Origin: Acidimicrobiaceae bacterium
GTDB lineage: Bacteria; Actinomycetota; Acidimicrobiia; Acidimicrobiales; RAAP-2
Length of the DNA: 6,522 nucleotides
NCBI GenBank assembly: GCA_003133005.1
Contig: PKZI01000215.1
Span: 1 to 6,522, forward strand
Direction: 5' to 3'
Numbering within the stretch: the stretch's first letter is position 1; each line of letters begins with the position of its first letter. Shown here piece after piece: positions 1-5,734 of this stretch. Made by a program: the position numbers and the translations under genes. Under the pieces are notes generated by a model, which saw only the letters and a program-made list of their open reading frames with translations, made no database searches and had not been told where the DNA came from.

Positions 1-87
1 GAGATCTACACGTTCCTTATTTTGGTTCTCGTACTGATCGTGCGTCCGACGGGCATTCTCGGCGAGAAATCGGGGAGAACCGCGTGA
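1..87 (+). CDS. livH: Branched-chain amino acid ABC transporter permease LivH, C-terminal end only
   Basis: This is the last 28 codons of a gene that begins outside the window, ending at TGA 85-87. The residues form a hydrophobic helix (FLILVLVLIV) followed by RPTGILGE. That Arg-Pro-x-Gly-(I/L)-(L/F)-G ending after the last transmembrane helix is typical of LivH/LivM permeases. LivH is one of the two integral-membrane subunits of the high-affinity Leu/Ile/Val importer and would pair with the LivM encoded directly downstream. The stop overlaps the GTG start of livM by 4 bases (84-87), so translation is probably coupled. The assignment to LivH rests on this short tail plus the canonical livH-livM-livG-livF order; too little is visible to judge substrate range. 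Confidence 0.85.
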   Translation, partial: EIYTFLILVLVLIVRPTGILGEKSGRTA

Positions 88-1430
88 CGATTCTCTCGCT
101 CGCCAATTTGAAGCGGCTCGCGATGATTCTTATCGTCACGGCCGTCATCGCAATCATGACAGGTGCAGCCGGTTCGAGTTCGGCGCCGCCGACGACTGGC
201 ATTCACGGTTCGTTCTTCGAGCGAGTCTCCTGGTTCGGACTCTTCACCGCGCCGCGATGGTTGCTATTTTTTACGCTCGGCGTCATTGTGTGGCTTCTCG
301 TGTCGCTCTATCGTCCGCGAGCTCAAACGATTCGTCGCGGTGCGGAGAGCTTCTTCGCGCTTCCGAGAGCGGTGACGAGCAGGCGATGGGCGCGTGTGAC
401 ACTCATGTTGGTCGCCCTCGCGATTGTCATAGTGTTGCCGAAGTTCGTACACGAGTCGTTTTGGATGTACCTCATTGTTGAGCAGATCGGTGTGTGGATT
501 CTCCTCGCGCTTGGCTTGAACGTGGTAGTCGGTTTCGCGGGCCTGCTCGACCTTGGATTCGCCGCGTTCTACGCCATTGGCGCCTACACGACTGCGTGGT
601 TGACGGGCGCGCTGCCCGCGCCGGCGCTCTTTCACCATCCGATTCCGACCCTCTGGGTTATCCCTATCGGCATTCTCGCCGCAATGGTTTTCGGCGTGCT
701 CTTGGGTACGCCGACCCTTCGACTTCGCGGTGACTATTTGGCGATTGTGACGTTGGGTTTTGCGTTAATCATTGACGACTTCGTCGAGACACAAAGTGGC
801 GTCACGGGCGGCGGAGTAGGTTCGTCGCCCGTTCCTCATCCTGCACTGGATCTAGGTTTTTATCACTTCAAATGGGGCCTTTCGCCCACGCCCTACTACT
901 ACCTCTGTCTCGTGTTCATCGTGGTGTTCATCATCGTGTTCACGTCGCTCGAGCATTCAAGGATTGGTCGCGCGTGGGTCGCGATTCGAGAAGACGAGGT
1001 CGCCGCAGAGTCCGTTGGCATCAATCCGCTCAAGTACAAGGTCATGGCATTCGCGGTAGGGGCGGCGAGCGGTGGATTTGGCGGCGTGATGAGTGCGGGG
1101 CTCGTGGGCATCATCAACCCGAGCCTCTTCACCTATCAGGTTTCAGTGAACGTGCTCGTTCTCGTCATTTTCGGTGGCATGGGCTCGATCTGGGGCGTGG
1201 CGCTTGGAGCGATTGTCATTCAGACTGCGACGAGTTATCTGGACAACTACCAACCGTGGGGTTACCAGATCAATGATCTCTACATGTACATTGGCGCGCT
1301 GCTCATCGTCATGATGATCTTTCGTCCGGCCGGCCTCTTGCCGTCGCGTCGGCGTGCTCGTGAGTTCGCCGAGGCTAAACGCGGCGATGACGTGCACACT
1401 GACGAGGTCCTGACGGGAGATCAGCCGTGA
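84..1430 (+). CDS. livM: Branched-chain amino acid ABC transporter permease LivM
   Basis: Membrane permease subunit of a LIV-type (HAAT family) importer for branched-chain amino acids or related substrates. The protein has 448 residues, somewhat longer than E. coli LivM. The extra length is at the N-terminus, where three hydrophobic helices (about 10-28, 58-76 and 104-121) precede the conserved core. The core shows the family hallmark GFAGLLDLGFAAFYAIGAY at 150-168, then TLRLRGDYLAIVTLGF at 211-226. The cytoplasmic EAA-like loop that contacts the ATPases is at about 301-330 (IREDEVAAESVGIN), followed by a Gly-rich helix and GGMGSIWG. The last helix ends in RPAGLLPSRRR, leaving a charged tail of about 25 residues. 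Start GTG 84 overlaps the livH stop and has a ribosome-binding site (GGGGAG, 72-77) six bases upstream. Its TGA overlaps the livG start. Family is confident; actual substrate is not. Confidence 0.96.
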   Translation: MTILSLANLKRLAMILIVTAVIAIMTGAAGSSSAPPTTGIHGSFFERVSWFGLFTAPRWLLFFTLGVIVWLLVSLYRPRAQTIRRGAESFFALPRAVTSRRWARVTLMLVALAIVIVLPKFVHESFWMYLIVEQIGVWILLALGLNVVVGFAGLLDLGFAAFYAIGAYTTAWLTGALPAPALFHHPIPTLWVIPIGILAAMVFGVLLGTPTLRLRGDYLAIVTLGFALIIDDFVETQSGVTGGGVGSSPVPHPALDLGFYHFKWGLSPTPYYYLCLVFIVVFIIVFTSLEHSRIGRAWVAIREDEVAAESVGINPLKYKVMAFAVGAASGGFGGVMSAGLVGIINPSLFTYQVSVNVLVLVIFGGMGSIWGVALGAIVIQTATSYLDNYQPWGYQINDLYMYIGALLIVMMIFRPAGLLPSRRRAREFAEAKRGDDVHTDEVLTGDQP

Positions 1431-2242
1431 GCGACGAGGCGACGATCGACTACATCTTGCGTGCCGAGAACTTGACGCTCCGTTTCGGCGGTGTGGTGTC
1501 GCTGCGCGACGTCTCCGTTGAGATGCGTCGCGGCGAGATCCTCGCCGTCATTGGGCCCAACGGCGCGGGCAAGACCTCACTGTTCAACTCACTTACCGGC
1601 GTCTATCAACCCCAAGAGGGGACGATCACGTTTATGGCACGCGACGGCGCGCCACTGTCGGTAATCGGCAAGAAGGCGCACCAGATCGCCCAAGCCGGCG
1701 TGTCGCGGACGTTCCAGGCGTCGCGGTTGTTCAACGCATTGAGCGTCTTTGAGAACATCAAGATCGGCGCTGAGGATCATCGAGGAATTGGTTTGGTAGG
1801 CGCCTTAGTGAAAGGTCCAGGAACCCGTCGAGGCGAACACGTCTCCGACAATTTGGTGATTGAACTTCTCGAGTTCGTCGGACTCACGAGTGAAGCGAAC
1901 CTGATTGCGTCCCAGCTTTCCTACGGCGCGCGACGCCGACTCGAGATCGCTCGAGCCCTGGCAACGAATCCCGAAGTGATTTTGCTCGACGAGCCAGCGG
2001 CGGGCACGAACCCGTCAGAGAAGTTAGCGCTCGCCGAACTCATTCGTCGCGTGCGCGACGAGCGTGGTGTGAGTGTGTTGTTGATCGAACACGATATGAA
2101 ACTCGTCATGTCCCTCGCCGAAAGGCTCTACGTCTTGAACTTCGGCTCGGTCATCGCCGAAGGGTCGCCAGCAGAGATTCGTGCCAACCCCGTCGTCATC
2201 GACGCGTATTTAGGTAGTTCGCACGAAGAAACGAGCGCATGA
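1427..2242 (+). CDS. livG: Branched-chain amino acid ABC transporter ATP-binding protein LivG
   Basis: First of the two cytoplasmic ATPases that drive the LIV importer; it would dimerise with LivF on the LivH/LivM membrane pair. The 271-residue length fits LivG. Visible motifs are Walker A GPNGAGKTS (43-51), the Q-loop in SRTFQASRLF (Q97), the ABC signature LSYGARRRLEIARALA (164-179), Walker B VILLDEP (184-190) with catalytic Glu189, and the H-loop LLIEHDM with His222. The LivG-specific AAGTNPSEK follows Walker B. The signature has Ala168-Arg169 where many LivG proteins have a Gln-containing pair, probably lineage variation. Start GTG 1427 overlaps the livM stop by 4 bases and has GGGAG (1415-1419) seven bases upstream. 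Its TGA overlaps the livF ATG by 4 bases. Confidence 0.96.
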   Translation: MSDEATIDYILRAENLTLRFGGVVSLRDVSVEMRRGEILAVIGPNGAGKTSLFNSLTGVYQPQEGTITFMARDGAPLSVIGKKAHQIAQAGVSRTFQASRLFNALSVFENIKIGAEDHRGIGLVGALVKGPGTRRGEHVSDNLVIELLEFVGLTSEANLIASQLSYGARRRLEIARALATNPEVILLDEPAAGTNPSEKLALAELIRRVRDERGVSVLLIEHDMKLVMSLAERLYVLNFGSVIAEGSPAEIRANPVVIDAYLGSSHEETSA

Positions 2243-2952
2243 TGTTAAATGTCACCAACGCGGTGGTGCGATACGGATCGATTGAAGCGCTTCACGGAAT
2301 TTCATTTGACGTGGAGCAAGGTGAGATCGTGACGCTGCTGGGAGCTAACGGCGCGGGAAAGTCGACGACGTTGCGAATGGTGTCCGGACTGCACGCGCCA
2401 TCGAGCGGTTCGATCACCTACGAGGGTCGCGACATCACGAAAGTGAAAGCCCATGAGTTCGTCTCAATGGGAATCAGTCACGTGCCCGAGGGTCGCCGAG
2501 TGTTTCCACGCATGACCGTTGAGGAGAATTTAGAGATGGGCGCCTTTCGTCGCAAGGGTCCTTTGCGTGACGATATGGAAGAGGTCTACACGCAGTTTCC
2601 TATTCTGAAGGATCGTCGCAAGCAACCTGGCGCGAATCTTTCCGGGGGAGAACAGCAGATGCTGGCGATCGGTCGTGCGCTTATGTCCAAGCCCAGATTG
2701 TTACTCCTCGACGAACCTTCGATGGGTCTCGCGCCAATGATCGTCGAGACCATCTTTTCCATCATTGGACAGATTCGCGACGCGGGAACGACGGTCTTTG
2801 TCGTAGAGCAGAACGCGACACAAGCCCTGCGTCTCGCTGACCGCGGTTACGTCATGGAAAACGGTCGCATCGTCTTTGGCGGTCTGGCGAAGGATCTCTT
2901 GGGCGACGAGCGAGTCCGTGCCGTGTACCTCGGTGAATCCGTGGACACCTAA
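2239..2952 (+). CDS. livF: Branched-chain amino acid ABC transporter ATP-binding protein LivF
   Basis: Second cytoplasmic ATPase of the LIV importer, 237 residues, the usual LivF length. Walker A is GANGAGKST (35-43), the signature is LSGGEQQMLAIGRAL (134-148), and Walker B is LLLLDEPSMGLAP (154-166) with catalytic Glu159. Two features separate LivF from LivG and both are present: VPEGRRVFPRMTV (82-94) at the Q-loop region, and VVEQN (188-192) where most ABC ATPases have an H-loop histidine. The gene starts in the overlap with livG (ATG at 2239; a second ATG follows at 2242). The upstream sequence is only weakly purine-rich, so translation probably depends on coupling to livG. It is the last liv gene here. 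The 69 bases to the convergent VOC gene contain no strong terminator that I can see. Confidence 0.96.
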   Translation: MMLNVTNAVVRYGSIEALHGISFDVEQGEIVTLLGANGAGKSTTLRMVSGLHAPSSGSITYEGRDITKVKAHEFVSMGISHVPEGRRVFPRMTVEENLEMGAFRRKGPLRDDMEEVYTQFPILKDRRKQPGANLSGGEQQMLAIGRALMSKPRLLLLDEPSMGLAPMIVETIFSIIGQIRDAGTTVFVVEQNATQALRLADRGYVMENGRIVFGGLAKDLLGDERVRAVYLGESVDT

Positions 2953-3021
2953 CGCTGGTTCGCAACAAACAAGCTACGTCATCGCGAGAAGGACGTTTGC
3001 CGGCGAATTCCATTTGAATCC

Positions 3022-3393
3022 CTAAATGTAGACAGCACCATCCTCGGTGAGATTCCAATAGGGATTATGCGCGACCTCCCAGACGTAGCCTTCAGGGTCC
3101 GCGAAGGCCCCCGAGGTTCCTCCCCAGTCCGCAATAGCGGCGGAGCGCACGATCGTGGCGCCAACCTGCTCTGCTTCATTCAGCGTTGCGGTGACTTCCT
3201 CTGGAGTGCGCACGTTGTAGGCCAATTCAATGCCCGGCGCGCCGTGCCCGCCGAGGGCGGTCCAGAGGCCGAACACCATCGAACCCACTTGGAAGAAACA
3301 GATCTCGTCGTCGGGTTGTTGCGCCTGCGCCCATCCGAGAGCTTCATAGAAAGCTCGGGCCGTGGTGAGATCGTTCACACCAAGGGTGATCAA
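3022..3393 (-). CDS. VOC (glyoxalase/bleomycin-resistance fold) family protein, with interrupted natural start
   Basis: A small one-domain VOC-superfamily protein of 123 residues if translation starts at TTG 3393. It shows the N-terminal beta-alpha unit ITLGVNDLTTARAFYEALGW (2-21) and the closing strand ADPEGYVWEVAHNPYW (98-113), with Glu106 where VOC enzymes keep a metal-binding Glu. The His that glyoxalase I has in its first strand is absent, so lactoylglutathione lyase activity should not be assumed; substrate is unknown. The start is odd. Five codons upstream is ATG (3411-3409), followed directly by TAA (3408-3406), then codons for QRVS leading into LITLGV. Relatives, as I recall, begin M-x-QRVSLITLGV, so the ATG looks like the ancestral start with codon 2 changed to a stop. 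TTG 3393 has no ribosome-binding site. The gene may be translated from TTG or GTG inside, be a pseudogene, or carry a sequencing error. It lies 3' of GH130 on the same strand, with no clear functional link. Confidence 0.75.
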   Translation of the reverse strand: MITLGVNDLTTARAFYEALGWAQAQQPDDEICFFQVGSMVFGLWTALGGHGAPGIELAYNVRTPEEVTATLNEAEQVGATIVRSAAIADWGGTSGAFADPEGYVWEVAHNPYWNLTEDGAVYI

Positions 3394-3417
3394 ACTGACG
3401 CGCTGTTACATTCGATC

Positions 3418-3426
3418 AGTATGCCA
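3418..3426 (-). promoter_or_regulatory. Possible extended -10 promoter for a leaderless VOC transcript
   Basis: Read on the minus strand, TGG-CATACT resembles an extended -10 element (TGn followed by a six-base -10 box). The A of the ATG at 3411 is seven bases downstream, which would put the transcription start on the start codon: a leaderless mRNA, common in Actinobacteria. I see no good -35 box and no ribosome-binding site. The element sits between 6-base inverted arms, TCGATC (3412-3417) and GATCGA (3430-3435), a possible small operator. All of this fits in the 38 bases between the GH130 stop and the VOC ATG. Based on sequence match only. Confidence 0.3.
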
Positions 3427-3449
3427 AAGGATCGATGAAATCTCGGACT

Positions 3450-4544
3450 CTAAAGGGACGCATCGTTGGGAATCTCTGCAATGGTCGCGGGCACATCGAG
3501 GCGGGCGACGCCGATACGAAAATCGTTCACCCCGAAATAGACGTCGTAACGATCCGGCTGATTGATGTCGTTGCGGACGTCGATCCCCGTGGGAAAGACC
3601 ACGTTCGCGAAGGTGCCGCGTCGTCCCTCTGATGGGGTGGGCACGAGCACCGGTTCGGGCGAGCGATAGATCAGTTCCTGGGGGTAGTCAACGGAAAGGA
3701 TCATGACCCCAGCGCTGTAGGTCAATCGGTGTTCGTCGTTCGGCTGTTGCACGACGTCACTGACGCCGTGGTACACGATGAGCCAGCCGAGACGGGTCAT
3801 GATCGGAGGCGTGCCACTACCGATTTTGAGTGCCTCCCACGGCGCAATCGGTGCGGCGAGTTGGTGATGCGACGTGAAGTGGGGCAGGAGGTGATCGCCA
3901 CTGGCTGCGTCCAAGGAACTGTACGAGATCCAGATGCTCTCGCGGTGTAGGTCAATGGTTCGGTCTTCGTCGAGTTTCATGGTCTCTTCGGGCAGTGTTC
4001 CTGGGAAGAGGGGTCGATGCAGAATTGCCAGCTCGAATTCGCCCGACGGATTCGCCACCGCCAAGGGAAAGCCCGTCGCGTCCTTATTGTCAATGCCGTT
4101 GAATTCAATGCCTTCGTAGGGCACGAACGAAGCCAGACCCAATCGGTGCCAGTTGAGCAGGTCGCGTGAAATCGCGAGGGCGATGCGCGGCCCTTCGGGG
4201 GAAAACGCGGTGTAGGTCATGACGTACTGTTGCAGTGGCTCGACGAACGTCACTCGTGGATCCTCGCAACCGCCCCCACCATTGGGCCGTAGTTCGTAGG
4301 GCATCTCTGGTTCGAGGGCGATGCCCAATCGTTCCGCGCCACAAGGCTCGCCTTTGTCATCGAAGATGACGCGCATGATGCCGATGCGCGAGTAGTTACC
4401 TTTCGCAACGATGCGAGGAAAAAGGTAGAGAAGACCGTCTCGTCCGCGCGCGGCGGCAGGGTTCAGAATACCTTCCTCTTCGTTCGGGTCGTTGGGATCG
4501 GGTTCGATGACCAAGTCGAGTCGCTCCATGTGGAATGGATTCAT
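3450..4544 (-). CDS. GH130 family beta-mannoside phosphorylase or beta-mannosidase
   Basis: A 364-residue glycoside hydrolase family 130 protein, a five-bladed beta-propeller acting on beta-linked mannosides. Most characterised members are inverting phosphorylases releasing alpha-mannose 1-phosphate; some are hydrolases. Family motifs in order: GILNPAAARGRDGLLYLFPR (25-44), GGCEDPR (91-97) with Asp95 the likely general acid, NKDATGFP (153-160), LHRP (175-178), RESIWISYS (201-209), GSGTPPI (242-248), GWLIVYHG (253-260), VVFPTG (316-321) and DVYFGVND (335-342). Lys154 and His176-Arg177 are basic residues of the sort phosphorylases use to hold phosphate, which favours phosphorolysis, but I cannot prove it. 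There is no signal peptide, so it acts in the cytoplasm. ATG 4544 overlaps the HAD gene's stop by 4 bases and follows GGAAGGA (4555-4549). The overlap implies a shared pathway, perhaps beta-mannoside breakdown. The exact linkage (beta-1,2, beta-1,4 or a mannosylated solute) cannot be read from sequence. Confidence 0.88.
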   Translation of the reverse strand: MNPFHMERLDLVIEPDPNDPNEEEGILNPAAARGRDGLLYLFPRIVAKGNYSRIGIMRVIFDDKGEPCGAERLGIALEPEMPYELRPNGGGGCEDPRVTFVEPLQQYVMTYTAFSPEGPRIALAISRDLLNWHRLGLASFVPYEGIEFNGIDNKDATGFPLAVANPSGEFELAILHRPLFPGTLPEETMKLDEDRTIDLHRESIWISYSSLDAASGDHLLPHFTSHHQLAAPIAPWEALKIGSGTPPIMTRLGWLIVYHGVSDVVQQPNDEHRLTYSAGVMILSVDYPQELIYRSPEPVLVPTPSEGRRGTFANVVFPTGIDVRNDINQPDRYDVYFGVNDFRIGVARLDVPATIAEIPNDASL

Positions 4545-5344
4545 GGTGTCCTTCCGGGCGAGAGTATCTGGTGTTCGTTATCGCCCTGGCACGCGAGGAC
4601 AGTCTGGATGACGCGCGCCGTCTCGCTGGGATCGCGTACCAGAATTGAGTCGACGCCGGCCACTTGAACCGGATAATCGTTACCGCCCATGAATATCGCG
4701 TCACCGGCGAAGAGCATCTCCTTTATCGTCACACCCAGTTGTTCGGTGAGCTTTCTGATGCCGTACGCCTTGTCGATGCCCGGTTTCGTGACGTCGATGG
4801 AGGTGGTGCCACCCATGTTCACACTGAGGTCCGGAATAAGAGGCACCAGAATCTCCTTTATCCTGTCCCTCTTCGTGAAGTCCGGGTCCCACTTCTCCTT
4901 CTCACTGAGTGGCGCTTCCTGGCCAAGCACCGAAAGGGTGATCTGACTGCCGCGATCCTCGATCGCCTCACCCCAAATCTTGGGCGCCGCGAAGCCCGAT
5001 TCCTGCAAGGCCGTCTGCAGTGCCGCGATGACCTGGGCGCGCTGTTGCGCACTGAGATTCTCCGCGTACACCTGGTTCCAGGAGCCGTCGTAGGAATAGA
5101 ACTGCGTACCGCAGGTAGGGAGGAGGAAGAGATTTTTGAAGTCGTCGCCACTCGGTAGTCGGGCTAAGAGTTGTTGCTCGAACTGGGTCCAACTTCCCCC
5201 CGAAATCACGGCAACCTGCATGATCTTTAAGAGATCGTGCAGCAACGAAGCGATTTCGTCACCCAGTGATGACTTGCTGGGCGCCAGCGTCCCGTCGAGG
5301 TCGAAGACAAAGAGTTTCTTCAAGAATTCCTCAATTCGAGTCAC
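4541..5344 (-). CDS. HAD-IIB family phosphohydrolase, phosphomannomutase-like fold
   Basis: A 267-residue cytoplasmic HAD enzyme of the C2b-cap (HAD-IIB) type, which includes eukaryotic-type phosphomannomutase (PMM), sucrose-phosphatase and mannosylglycerate-phosphate phosphatase. Motif I is FDLDGTL (14-20) with nucleophile Asp15 and acid/base Asp17. Motif II is in ISGGSW (47-52). Motif III is probably Lys192 in DKAYG. Motif IV is GDAIFMGGNDYP (214-225) with Asp215 and Asp223. From about 131 to 166 it aligns without gaps for 22 residues, from memory, with the human PMM cap: Arg131 is kept, but the next two substrate arginines are Gln142 and Lys149. It could be a mutase, or a phosphatase acting on a sugar phosphate. 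The downstream GH130 overlap fits processing of mannose 1-phosphate. Start GTG 5344 lacks a clear ribosome-binding site; TTG at codon 8, preceded by GAGGAA, is an alternative. A possible extended -10 (TGG-TACGGT, minus strand, 5408-5400) lies upstream. Confidence 0.85.
   Translation of the reverse strand: MTRIEEFLKKLFVFDLDGTLAPSKSSLGDEIASLLHDLLKIMQVAVISGGSWTQFEQQLLARLPSGDDFKNLFLLPTCGTQFYSYDGSWNQVYAENLSAQQRAQVIAALQTALQESGFAAPKIWGEAIEDRGSQITLSVLGQEAPLSEKEKWDPDFTKRDRIKEILVPLIPDLSVNMGGTTSIDVTKPGIDKAYGIRKLTEQLGVTIKEMLFAGDAIFMGGNDYPVQVAGVDSILVRDPSETARVIQTVLACQGDNEHQILSPGRTP
4549..4555 (-). promoter_or_regulatory. Ribosome-binding site of the GH130 gene
   Basis: On the minus strand GGAAGGA lies four bases before ATG 4544, inside the end of the HAD coding sequence. 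It supports this ATG over the internal Met at codon 6, and shows that GH130 has its own initiation signal in addition to coupling through the overlap. Confidence 0.6.
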
Positions 5345-5575
5345 GGGCCGACGTACGTCCGAATCGCTTGATCGCGGCGTGCCCTTTTACTTGAATTTGA
5401 CCGTACCATCCACCCTCACGGCATCATTCGGTCAGTCGAGGGGAGTGACGAAGTCCGACGACGAGCGACCGAGCACGCCTCTGGCGCTTTTCGAGTCGAA
5501 TCGTCGTGGCGGGCGAAGGAAGGTGTGCTCATCCGGCCAAGTAGTTGGTCGTTGGCACGTCCCGCAATGTGCGTA

Positions 5576-5601
5576 GGGTGGGTACGTCAGGGTACCCATC
5601 C
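5576..5601 (+). repeat. Inverted repeat/hairpin in the leader region
   Basis: GGGTGGGTAC (5576-5585) pairs with GTACCCATCC (5592-5601) across a six-base loop, giving a 10-bp stem with one G-U pair. No gene ends here, since both neighbours point away from it, so it is unlikely to be an ordinary gene-end terminator. An operator, an RNA leader element or an attenuator are open possibilities. The T-rich stretch after it is interrupted. Confidence 0.5.
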
Positions 5602-5645
5602 GCTCAGCTTTGGGTTATTTTGACGTACACGAGCCGTCACTTCGA

Positions 5646-5665
5646 ACGAGGGGTACCGACCTCGT
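5646..5665 (+). repeat. Short hairpin in the leader region
   Basis: ACGAGG (5646-5651) and CCTCGT (5660-5665) form a perfect 6-bp stem around the eight-base loop GGTACCGA. It lies about 70 bases before the propeller start and may be part of a folded 5' leader; chance is not excluded. Confidence 0.35.
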
Positions 5666-5703
5666 CGGGTGGGCAAAACATAGTTGACTGGCAAGAACGC
5701 GAG

Positions 5704-5718
5704 CGCCGTGCAACGGCG
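5704..5718 (+). repeat. Hairpin immediately upstream of the ribosome-binding site
   Basis: CGCCGT (5704-5709) pairs perfectly with ACGGCG (5713-5718) around a GCA loop. It ends four bases before the GGAGGGG ribosome-binding site of the propeller gene, so it could affect ribosome access or mRNA stability if the transcript starts upstream. Confidence 0.4.
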
Positions 5719-5722
5719 AGGC

Positions 5723-5729
5723 GGAGGGG
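5723..5729 (+). promoter_or_regulatory. Ribosome-binding site of the PQQ-like propeller gene
   Basis: GGAGGGG is five bases before GTG 5735, a near-ideal Shine-Dalgarno sequence. It decides the start: the in-frame GTG at 5708 lies upstream of this site and has no comparable signal. Confidence 0.75.
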
Positions 5730-5734
5730 CGAAA

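Larger units (their letters stand above)
5345..5734. other. Divergent intergenic region, no convincing gene
   Basis: These 390 bases separate the start of the minus-strand HAD gene from the start of the plus-strand propeller gene, so promoters for both should lie here. I find no tRNA, no known riboswitch and no believable gene; one 38-codon minus-strand frame (5532-5416) lacks supporting features. Present are a 10-base palindrome GACGTACGTC (5350-5359) just before the HAD start, the inverted pair GTACGTCA (5582-5589) and TGACGTAC (5621-5628), and a TATTTT box (5616-5621) that could be a plus-strand -10 without a good -35. A near-repeat occurs as CGTAGGGTGGG (5572-5582) and CGTCGGGTGGG (5663-5673). 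The right half carries three hairpins listed separately. Regulatory meaning is inferred. Confidence 0.5.

Noticed and set aside
264..638. Minus-strand open frame within livM
   Set aside because: Antisense to the conserved LivM core, Arg-rich product without motifs; a shadow of GC-rich codon structure.
2239..2952. Missing H-loop histidine in LivF as a sign of a defective ATPase
   Set aside because: The EQN sequence at this position is normal for LivF proteins, so it is a family trait and not damage.
2976..2996. ACGTC/GACGT inverted repeat as a bidirectional terminator between livF and the VOC gene
   Set aside because: Only 5 bp of stem with an 11-base loop and no U-tract; too weak to call.
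5416..5532. Minus-strand 38-codon frame starting at ATG 5532 in the intergenic region
   Set aside because: No ribosome-binding site, low-complexity Ser/Arg/Pro-rich product with no recognisable motif; the length is expected by chance.
5136..5576. Long plus-strand open frame across the HAD start and intergenic region
   Set aside because: It is antisense to the HAD gene, whose motifs are clear, and its product has no family features; a shadow frame.
5684..5689. TTGACT as a -35 box for the propeller gene
   Set aside because: The bases 17 downstream (about 5707-5712) lie in a GC-rich hairpin and do not resemble a -10 box.
5576..5734. Known riboswitch (cyclic di-GMP, cyclic di-AMP, cobalamin or TPP) in the propeller leader
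   Set aside because: I compared the region with the consensus segments I remember and found none of the conserved cores; only generic hairpins remain.
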